Source: Tieghemiomyces parasiticus
Lineage: Eukaryota > Kickxellomycota > Dimargaritomycetes > Dimargaritales > Dimargaritaceae
Assembly: GCA_027575765.1 (NCBI GenBank)
Contig: JANBPT010000025.1
Coordinates: 45,670 to 109,669 of the forward strand
Length of the DNA stretch: 64,000 bases
Direction of reading: 5' to 3'
This document shows positions 10,722-21,000 of this stretch, piece after piece. The notes under the pieces were generated by a model, which was given only the letters and a program-made list of their open reading frames with translations, was not told the origin of the DNA and made no database searches. Position 1 is the first letter of the stretch. Each line of letters begins with the position of its first letter. Position numbers and translations under genes: made by a program.

Positions 10722-12102
10722 GGCTCCGGAGGGATGGCTGGAGTAGGTGGGGGTGGGCTGGGTAGGCCCGATCGCATACCCTGGGAGAGGGGGGGGCGAA
10801 TGAAGTGTAGGACCTTGACGTAGAGAGGAGCTGGGCCAGCGTGTATGGTCTGTGCGACAAAATCGAGGAAAGGGTCAGGCTGCGGGCTCTGCAAGGGTAA
10901 CAGCTCTGGTAGGCGGGCGGAGGCGATCAGCAAGAGAGTGAAGACGATGCGGCAATGTGGTGCCAATAACCACGATTTCAAGGGCTATGGTAAGTAGTCG
11001 CCAGTTGGAGAGAGCGCAAGTAGAAGGTATAGAGTAGATGCTAATGACTAGACCAGGTTATGAGTTGGTGGTTGGGCTTAGGGTTCTTTTTTTTTTTACT
11101 TAATGGCGCCGTCACCCTCTGGGCTGGGTATCAGACGTTGCACTACGAAGATGCTGTACATGTAAGCCCGACGCTGAGTACTTTATTCTTTTTTTTTTCT
11201 CTTGGCCAATGGTGCCGTAGCAACCTACCGGGGCTGGACTGTCTCAAGGTGGTCGATGCACTGGCGCCTACAGTGTCCTAACCCCCCACTCCCGCCACAG
11301 CCAGGCAGGGAGAGTGACCTAGGCCGATACATGGCGGTAGATCCGTCGAGGAAAGGGTGGAGGGGGACCAGAGGCTGCACAGATGAGATGCAGAGCGGCA
11401 AGTAAAAAAAAAGGCTGGAGGCCATTAATCTTTACCAGCCAATCACTAGATGGGAAAACGTGGTCGCCTTTTTTTTGCGGGTAGCTTCTCCTCCATTTAG
11501 GTCGTTCGGAACCGTTCGAACCTGTTGGGCCTCTAGACACAAGCTTAGCGAGGCAGGTAGGACAGGAGTGTGGAAGGCAGCGGGCGGAGAATACTAAAAG
11601 GCCAAGGGGCACAGGCGTGTAAAGCTTGGTGCGAGAATAGTATTGGGAACAATACGAATGGCTTCCAGGCATTAGGTCGGCCAAATTACGCTGCAACACA
11701 CTTAAATGTATTCCTTGCTTCAGCATCGCTCCATGTCAGCATACTGGCCTAGCCTGCCGTAAGTGAGAAGCCCCCCCCCAATGCGCTCTTTGGTCCTCTA
11801 CAGCACATGTACAGTGTGGTGGCACTGTGGCAATAAACCGTGGTGTCGATAGGCACTGAATAGGCTAAAGGGGTCAATTCAAGGATAGTGAATGCCTAAT
11901 GTTAACAACATATACATCCCGTCGAATAGAACTAATATGTGATGGTAGAGGGTCAATGACAGCTGCTTATCAAACGATCCATCGTTCTTATGACGAAGAC
12001 TAGTCGACGCGAGCCCCCCCTCCCGACTCGTGCACACAGCTCATTAACTCACAGCATGACCAGCTCGATCTTGCGGGCCTCCAAGGCCGGACGGCGCCGG
12101 TG
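10722..12102. other. Intergenic, 1.4 kb
   Basis: Upstream flank of the 1202-residue protein gene. It contains several homopolymer T or A runs (for example near 11088, 11190, 11404 and 11468) but no recognisable gene. Confidence 0.4.
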
Positions 12103-13140
12103 CTACAGGTAAAACTTGCAGTGGCCATAGCGGGGCTTGCGGCGCAGGTCCTCGATGAACGGGTAGTTGTGGGCTATCATGAGGCAGTTAAACACGTCGA
12201 GTTCCTTGTCCTTGACAAACGCTAGGGTGACCCCCTTGGGCTGCGTGGGGTGGATCTTGGAGATCACCTCGTCTGACGCATCGACATTGGTGGCGTAAGG
12301 AAATAGACCGGCGACCTGGATGGTTTTGTGAGCAGGGTAGCTGATAGCGAAGGACGGTAGGGTGTATGAGGGTATCAGGTCGGAGACGGCGCTGGAATCG
12401 CCGGCCTTATCGAGCACATAAATTCAGGCCACCTCATCCACGGGGAGCGGCCGGTGGGCCAGCTATTGATCAGACGAGGACTGCTGGGAAACCCGGAAGG
12501 CGCGACTCAGGAATCCGCTGAGGAGCCGCGGGGCGCAAACCCGTCTGCGGGGCCTCAATGGGGATTGCGCGCAACGTGACCGGCTTGATTGCGGTCTATT
12601 TCGGTGGAAAGTGCAGGCGTCCTGTCTTGATCAGTCCCTTTACGACTCAGGATCCGGTGGGAGTGGCAGCAAGTGGCCTGGAGGGTGGGAAGCACGGCGC
12701 CGGCCACGTAGAAGGGCTTGGATGATGCCCTCTCCGGTTGCACAATGGGTAACCGTTTTGATGGACATGAGAGCCAGCCGTTTACTGCGTAGAGTCTTGT
12801 GCACGCGCTTACAATTGATCTCGGCAGTCTGCTTGAAACGGCCGCAGAGCCTGATGGTGGTAGAAACTCCACTGGTGAAGGCTACCAGGCAACCCAGCGA
12901 GGCTACACGCTGGCCTACATTCCACTACTTCCTCCAACCGGGAGGTTTGGGGGTCTACGTTAGAAAGTCAGTCGAATAATAGCCCGGAAGGAGGAGTGCA
13001 CCATGAAAGCGCCATTTGGGTTCCCGATACATCATTATTTGCATGATGGCAATGCGATATTCCGGCTCTAACTCGATCCGCTCAAATACCTGCAGGACCG
13101 TGATCGGTTCTTGGCGAAACGTGTCCCGGGAGGGGGGCTG
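12103..13140 (-). pseudogene. Decayed coding region, family not recognised
   Basis: Protein-like sequence is readable on the minus strand in pieces that do not join. From about 13140 down one frame gives DTFRQEPITVLQVFERIELE, EYRIAIMQIMMYREPKWRFHG and LLLPGYYSTDFLT, then TAG. After two stops the same frame continues with CLVAFTSGVSTTIRLCGRFK and KRVHKTLRSKRLALMSIKTV. The frame then shifts (KPFYVAGAVLPTLQ) and shifts again to a 104-codon piece (12103..12417) with LFPYATNVDASDEVISKIHP and VFNCLMIAHNYPFIEDL. At least two in-frame stops and two frame changes argue for a pseudogene; several unrecognised introns could explain only part of this. I cannot name the family. Confidence 0.4.
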
Positions 13141-14264
13141 AGATTTGGTGCTCTCCTCCAGTCCGGGCTATCTGTTGAGCTGAGGGACAGGCTGGATAAT
13201 CCGGAACCAGGTACTCGTGTAGGCGGGGCTACAGGTCCTGCATGACTCAGGGTGGGCCTCTGGTGTGGAATCTGAAGCGGACTGTCAGTAGACAGTGCTG
13301 GGCTTGGTGCTCTTCGTCCTGTCTAGGATAATATCGGCTTGTGGACTCTCCTAGCCGGCTGACATCTTGATGTTAACTTCAATTTTCACCCCGGCTGGGT
13401 TCTATTTTGGAGACGTCTGGGATGACGATCTTTGTTTGCAAAAACGGCTCTGTACAGGGTACTGTCAGCCATTAGAGGGTGGAGGTAGGACTGGGTGCAG
13501 TTTATATGGGCAAAGTATGGAGAGCCGTGTCAAGTTGCGTCAGTTGAAAACTCTTGACCTTATCCTAATGTAGTGTAAATTGAGAATATTACTAGGGCCT
13601 CTAAATCTAAAGGTATCAAGTGTGTATCTTACCGGTTTCATACTAGCCAATATCATATGCCACCCCTGACGAATTTTCTAGATCTATAGTAAACTGGTAC
13701 CAAGTTGGGGCCCACTTTTTCAGTGAAGCCCCTTCGTGCGGCTCGCCACCTTTTGGAAATGCACTTTTTAATGCAGTTGCTCTGACCTATGCCGCTGAGG
13801 TCAAATTTGCTTTAATAGAGGTTAAACTATCAACGGAAGATAATTAAATACGAGGGTTTCGGAGCTAATAACATATGGTAGGATCTCAACCCTGAGAGAG
13901 CGTTGTTGGAAAATAGGAAGGTAAAGGAGAGGGCTCGTTCCAAGCTGGTTTAGGACGTAGGTCCCATTACATCCTGACATTGGGGGAGGACCCCCGCTTC
14001 ACAGTGGGCCGCGCCATATGGCCTGGTGGGCGTAGTGGGGCCGGAATACGGCGGGGTTCCCACCTGCACACCACATACCAACTATGAAAAGCCAGCTATT
14101 CCTCATTCGTTACATTTTTTAGCTCTGATTTCACATTGCACAACTTTCACTAGCCGAATGGCGTTTTCCCCCTTCCGCTTTGCCAGTCCGTAGTTAATTG
14201 TTTTTTTTCATACCCCTCTCTCACAGCCAAATCGAGCGTTCGAAAGCGAATTCACCCCTCCGCC
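13141..14264. other. Intergenic, upstream of UTP23
   Basis: No convincing coding sequence. A pyrimidine-rich stretch with TTTTTTTTC at about 14200, 60 bp before the UTP23 start codon, is probably part of its core promoter or 5' UTR. Confidence 0.4.
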
Positions 14265-15438
14265 ATGGCCCCCAAACGAACCCGGGCCTACCACAAGGCC
14301 GCCGGCATGTACAAGACGTGGTTCGGATTCCATGAGCCCTACCAAGTGATCGGTGAGTACCCTGGCATGTTCCTGGTCCAAAAGGGATGGACACATGGGT
14401 AAATGAAGTTGAATCTCGCGCGGGGCAGGGAGACGCCGTGATCTTCGGTGTTTACTGAGGTCAATGTATGCGGCTAGACTGAGGCCAGTTCGTTCCCAAT
14501 GGCTAACCCTGTAACTCTCCTTGGCTGCCTTCTGGACACCTTATACTCCCCGATAGTCACTTCCGACCTTATTTCCCGAGCGCTGCGTCTTAAAATCAAC
14601 TTGCGCGACGAATTACCAAAAATCTTTAACGGTACCGTCAGTGTCCGTAAGTAGCCTAGTAGTGGGCGATCGGGAGACTACTTTACAATGTTCTGTACGG
14701 ACCGCCCTCGAAGTTGCTCTCAACCGTTTGTCTTCACTGGGGTCCAGCTCCAGTTTCTAACCATGGCCAGCCCTATCACCCAATCCCGTTCTATTGTACC
14801 CCGTACCTATCCCTCTACGGACAGAGGTCCCCACGTGTCTCCTCCACCGGTTGGAGAAACAGGGCGACAAGAAGTTGGGCGAGCTGATCGCCGCGCGTCG
14901 ATTTGAGAAGTGGTACTGCCCGCACCAGATCGGCCGCACCGAGACGAACTGCATCATAGACTGCATTGGCACGCACAACAAGAACCGACTAGCCGTAGCG
15001 GCTCAGGATGCCAACTTACGTAAGCGTCTACGTCGTGTGCCCAGCGTCCCTCTGTTACATATCAACAGCTACTCCATTCTTATTTTGGAGCCCATGTCGG
15101 AGGCCACCACTGCTGCCATCAAAGCCAAGGCCCGAACCGTCGGGCATGCCCACGCTGCCGAACTCAAACTTCTCGACGCCCTACTGCCTGAAGTTAAAGC
15201 CAAGCGGGAAGGCGCCGCCGATTTGGTGCTGAGTGGGGAACCAGAAGTAAAGCAAGATGCTGATGAACAAAACCAGGAAGAGGAGAGTCCGTCCGAGCCA
15301 GAGCCGCCGGTACAGCCGGCCAAGAGGCCGGCCGAGGGGGCCGATGAAGTCACAAACGAACCCGCGGACAATCGCGAAAGTAAGCGTGTTCGGAGGACTA
15401 AGAAGAGCAAGGTACCTGCAGAGGAAACGGCGACGTAG
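14265..15438 (+). CDS. UTP23: rRNA-processing protein Utp23 (PIN-domain SSU processome factor)
   Basis: Exons 14265..14352, 14557..14646 and 14825..15438; both introns are phase 1 (GTGAGT...GATAG and GTAAGT...ACAG). Product 263 residues. Exon 1 gives MAPKRTRAYHKAAGMYKTWF then GFHEPYQVI, the conserved Utp23 start (R..HK....Y.T.FGF.EP.QV). Exon 2 gives ALRLKINLRDELPKIFNG. Exon 3 carries a Cys/His cluster (C in VPTCLL, then CPH, then NCIIDCIG) as in the Utp23 zinc-binding site, followed by RLAVAAQDANLRKRLRR, VPSVPLLHIN and ILILEPMS. The C-terminal 100 residues are charged and end in basic KRVRRTKKSK. Utp23 acts in the nucleolus on early 18S rRNA cleavages and snR30 release. Its PIN fold is degenerate in the family. 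Confidence 0.9.
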
Positions 15439-18030
15439 TACATGTAGGAGGCTGACGGCCGTTGGATCCACCGACTGGACAGCATATGGTCACTGGCTGA
15501 TGACTGAAGCAATAAACCAAGATCACGATGCACCACCCAATTTTAACAGGTTGGGGGACAGTGAATCGGAGGTGAGGAGTGGCCTACAGCCTCTCTGCTC
15601 ACACATGGAGGACTAACCATCCTAAATATCTTGAACATCAATCATATTCTGCTATTGTCCATAATCAAATATTCATTGGTCGGGATATTGTGTATAGGAT
15701 TGTGGTACCCAAAAACCACACTAGGGCTAACGCATGCCTACACCACCTAAAGTAGCTCCACCATTAGCACACCACCCTGCAACCGGCTGCCCGAGTTGCA
15801 GGAGCATTCCGGGCATCTCTCCTCGAACCCATACTACTATCGCCCATGAAACCTTTGGCCTCCCAGAGCCACTTCCGAAACTATGAATCCTTTTAGCCTA
15901 ACCTTGCTATATGAACCACCAGGTTCGCCTTGATGAACTCGGTCTCCATTGTTGTCATCTAGTTTTTTGTATTCGCTTGACAGTGCGTAGCACTCACCAT
16001 CTAGGGGTGGCCCTTAACTTCTTTGCCTCAATAAACCCTCCCCGCTTGGCTACTTGTCCAGTTGGTGCCAGCCCCTCATTTATGGGCACCACAGTAGCAT
16101 TGCCCCTTGAAATTAACAGCTACCATAGTCCCTAATAGTACAAAATGATAAATATGTAAAGGTGTTAAATTGCTGACAGTATATTGCGGAATGATAGCTC
16201 CTAATCTGATCGGCAATTTCTATCACGATAGAATGAATTGTAGAGCCTATTACACACAGCAAACATCTTATGCGAATGCACTTACCAACCCCACTAGGGC
16301 TCAGCGTATAGCTGATGCACATTTGCGTTAATTTCGCATCTGGTAGCTATTAAGGTAGCGGAAGCTGCACTAAAAAAGTCACACCACCATGGGATCACTA
16401 AGGCACCTGTTGGGCCTTCCAGCGGGTCTGATAATGCGGTCTAGCTACTGTTATTGGCGAATGAGCTTGCGCCATGCGATGATGAATAGCATGTCACCAG
16501 TGTGTAGTATTCGCGGCACGTGTCCCGCGAATTTGTGTTTCGATAGAGGCAAATTTTACGTTTAACGAGTCGAGCCGTTTGAGTGCGCGTTTCCATTGAT
16601 GAATATAAGGCAAAGTAAGAAACGTTAGCAGAATGGAAAATGGTTGAACCTAGTAGTACGCCGTCTCACAGCATGCTGCAGCTATTCCACCTATTGCTTA
16701 GATGAGGCCTCTCTGCCCAGCCATCAATGGTATTGGCCTGGGCTGGTATGGCAAGTAGCATCTACGTTGGCCCTGTCGGTGCAGCTCAAGGACTTGGTGT
16801 CAGCGGCACCTACAACAACAGGCGCAACGTAGGGCCCATTAGCTCTGATGCAAAATGCGACGACGCATACCTGCTGGCCACAGCCCGTGCAAACAACACG
16901 TCGCCCAAGACGCACAGTTGGCGAGTGGGTAGCACACAATTTTAATCTCAGCAGGCGCAAAAAAATAAACCTGCTGCTATGCGAACACCTCTGCAAAATA
17001 CAGTGGACAAGGGAATGATTTCAAGGCCATTTTGACGGGATCCTGTAGGGGTGGGATCGACTGTCTCCCTCCGAATCGATCTTTTATTCTATTTCACCCA
17101 TTGGGGCGGGACTGTTGACAGCTTTCCAAGAATATGGGAGGCAGGATCGGCACAAGTGGAATGATGGCGGCGGCCTTCGGGGCTAGTTTTCCCTTACATT
17201 GCTTCCGCGTGCCGTGACTCGGCACTTAGACACGGGCATCGGCGAACAGACTCCGCCTGGCGGTTCAATTCGGCAAGTGCCACCGGTTGTTGCGGCGTAT
17301 TGTGGCACGGGCGGCTTCGTGGGGATCCCACGTACCACCCGCATCTTTAGTCCTTTTCATCGTGGGTATACTAGTCAACTAGAGCCGCGCTCTCGTTAGG
17401 ACTCACCGTGGGCCGTTTGGGCAGTTGGGTCCTAATCGTAAGGGGCAGTCTGCCCTGTCGGCCGACAGATCCACTCCAGGCAGGGAAAAGGTGGCGAATG
17501 GGTAATCCGGCCAGTGTTTGGACGGTGGTGGACTGCCTGAGCCTATTTTGCAATGGCTACCTCGCCGCTCTTCCCGTTCCGTCTGAAGCTTCTAGTTTCT
17601 GCTTTCCGGGTTTCGCAGTGGAACTGAATGCAGTGAGAGAGGGAGGTAGAAGCATCTGCTGTCGTCTACCTGCCAGCTTTCCAAGCCCCTATCTCACCAA
17701 TTGCTTCCGACTGGTGTGCATTACGGCACCCGCCAGACAAGCACTATATAAAACTGAAATACTCTGCATAGGCCACACTGCCCTCGAATTTTTCGCCGTC
17801 ACTTACCCTGGAGACCCTTTGCGCATACAGCCTGCCCTTATATCTTGCCCGTGTTGAGCCGCCCCACGCGCCGTTAGCCTTGAATTCCCGGCCGCTTTCT
17901 GCGCTCTTGATCTCCTCGCATTCCTTGCCGTAACGTCTGCTCGGTTGGCAGCGCGGCTGCATTTGCTAAATAGTTGGCTGTTCCGCTTTGAAGCCCCGTC
18001 GTCACCTTAGCCCATTGCTCCGACCTCAAC
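15439..18030. other. Intergenic, 2.6 kb, upstream of the RdRP gene
   Basis: Contains only scattered short frames; the largest, 149 codons at 17408..17857, has unconvincing composition. A TATATAAAA stretch at about 17743 lies some 290 bp before the RdRP start and may be part of its promoter. No RNA gene is seen. Confidence 0.4.
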
Positions 18031-21000
18031 ATGCCTCCCAAGGCTTATTCTAAACGGAAGACGCCAATTCCGTTGCAAGGCCAGCCTCAGGCCAAACGGC
18101 CGCGTCTTCAACCGGTCGGGCCTCCCCGACTCCGCCTACCGTCTCGCAAACCCTCTACGAAGACACACGGTACGGGCCCCCAGATCCCACCAAATAAGAA
18201 AACACTCCTCCCCAAGGCACTCCGGTCCAGTGTAAAGGCCGCTCTCATACATCGTCCGACACGACTGGTGCGCCCACAACCGCACGCCAAACCCAACCCC
18301 CTCCTTAAGCGCACGTTGCAGCCGACGCGGTCGCCGCCACGGTTGAGTCTGCGGCTCAGCAACCTGCCGCCGGAAGTTACCCCGCAGGCGGTAGTAGACG
18401 TGCTCCAGACCTGGGGTAAGGTCCGGGAGTGCGCCCTCTTGCCCTGCAATCCGGCCGAGGCGGACCGCCCGCGCGAAGCTCGGCTTGTCTACCAGCCGCC
18501 ACCGACATATCCGGAGGCGCTGCACTACGCTGCTACGGCTACGGTGGACCACCCCGAGGGCTTCATTTTCATTCAGGGTCGACCCGTTACTGTTACCGGG
18601 ACAGTCCACGCCGCTGCCAAGGCTGGTTTGGCGACGGTCGAGCACGCCCTCGTGGCCTATCAGTTCAACGCCGGAGTCCTACTCGACGGTAACTCGTTCT
18701 TATCAGAGTGGACCCTGCCGACCGGGGCGGCTCTGACCTTCAATGAAACATCACAGCAGCTCCGCGTCCAGTTTTCCTGGCTGGGGGAGGAGTACCGTCT
18801 GGATATCGAAGCTAGCCAACTCGCCGATCCGATCCGCCTTCATTCGCGCACACTCCCGACCCCACCCTACAATTGGGGTCGTCAGGTTCTCACCGCTGCG
18901 ACTATCCCGTCGACTCTCCCTAGTCTGGGTCCCGTCAACCCGCAGTGTACTACTTCGGCCGTCAACCTGATGGTGCGCACAGCCCAACCACCCAAGGTTT
19001 ATCGTCTCAACCCAACGTTGCCGGCGAGCCGGCCGGACCACTGGTACGCCGACGACCTCTGGGAGCGGGTCACTCACATTCCGCACCGGGCTGACGACAC
19101 CAGCGAGTCGAGCAGCGGGACCGAAACGGACACCCTCAAGGGCCCCTTGGTGGCCGGTGTAGAGGAGGGGAACATTAATCTGGGCCAGTGGTTAACCTAC
19201 CACTTCTGCTTTATCACTGGCGTGCTCAACAAGGCCCCGGTACCTGCACCCCGGGACTCGGCTAGTCTGGACTGGGCTACCACAGGGGAACATCCCGACC
19301 AGCGTGCGCTGGTCACTGTCCCGCAGCCGGGGACCGCCGTCCACTTTGAAAACCAGTGGCTGGGCAACGTCCGGGCGATGAAGAGCCTGCAGCGGCACTT
19401 CTTCAACCCCAGCCTGGACCGTCGTAATCAAGCTGCTTACCCACGGCTCCTTGCCAACGCGTCCCGTAGCCTAACCGCCTTGGCCCGCCTTGACGATCTG
19501 CTACCTTTTGAACCCAGCTATGTGCTGTCCGCCCTCGTCTCCCACGGCCTGCTCAGCGAGTACGATATTGGTAACGATTTTCTAGCCCGGCTTCGCTACC
19601 TCCCTGTGGTCCAGGCCACCCAGGCGCTGTCTTTCTTGTTTGGCCACCGCCAGCGAATCGCCTATCCATCCCGCGAGCTGACCTGGGCCCTCAGCACCCT
19701 GGGTGGCGAGGTGATCGATCTGACCGAGCTTCCGGGTTCCCCTGGCCCTGAGGCCCAGCCTACAGCGGACGAATTGGGGATGGGTGCACCCGGCTCCGAG
19801 GTGGTCGCAGCGGACTCGACCGCGCCCGCTGCGTCCATGGTGAGCGCCCCAGCTCCCTCGGCCCCCCCAACGATCGAACCCACCCCCTCGACCGCCATCG
19901 CGGCTGCTCCCGAGCGTCTACGTCGCCACGTGATGATGCGTAAGGTCGTGGTGACCCCCACTAAAATATACCTGCAGCCACCCCAGCTGGAACTTTCCAA
20001 CCGGATCCTTCGCCAGTTTGACGCAGTGCGGGATCGTTTCTTGCGGGTGTCGTTCCGGGACGAAGACCATGAGCGGCTATCTAACCACCAGAGGGCGGCG
20101 GTAGCCTCGACCGGTCTCTACGCACGGGTATACCGCGCCCTACGCCGCGGGATCCGGATCGCCGGTCGCCACTATGAATTTTTGGCCTTTTCTTCGAGCC
20201 AGCTCCGCGACCACAGCTGCTGGTTCTTTGCTTCTCAGACGGCGGTCGACGGGTGCGGCGGATCGGCCGAGCCTCCCGTGACCGCTGACCGGATCCGCGC
20301 CTGGATGGGCGACTTCAACTCGGTAGGCACCGTGGCTAAGGTGGCGGCCCGCATGGGTCAGTGCTTCTCTACGACCTACGCCGTGTACGCCCTGGCTGCC
20401 CCGGAGGTCACCATGATCCCGGACGTGGTACACAACGGGTTTACCTTCTCCGACGGCGTAGGCCGGATCTCCCCGACCCTGCTCGTTCACATCGCCAGCC
20501 ATCGCGGGCTCATTACCGTGCCTAGCGCCATACAATTTCGCTACGGTGGGTACAAGGGCGTGTTGACCCGCGACCCCCGCCTGGTGGAGGGCAAGGATGA
20601 CATCAACGGGCGCCACATCATCTGCTTGCGACCTTCTCAGGCCAAGTTCGCCTCCAGCCACCCGGTCCTGGAACTGGTCCAGCCCGCGCTGGCCACCCCG
20701 TGTACACTCAACCGCCAGCTCATTCTGGTACTGGCCACCCTCGGCATCCCATCCAAGGTCTTCCATGCCCTTCAGTCCCAAGTTGTGCACCGGGCCAACT
20801 TGGCTCTCCGCGTGCCAGGCAAAGCGCTCACTTTGCTCCGGTCCAGTTTTGGTGCCGAGTCCCCCCCGACTCGGCTGCTGGCCACGGCGGTGAGCGCTGG
20901 GTTCGATCCGGCCACCGAACCCTACCTACGCGGCCTAGTACGCTGTTGCGTGGCTGATCTGTTGCGCGGGCTCAAGGAAAAAGCCCGCATCCCGGTCCGC

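Noticed and set aside
17408..17857. 149-codon plus frame before the RdRP
   Set aside because: No motif, unlikely composition, and lies in the probable RdRP promoter.
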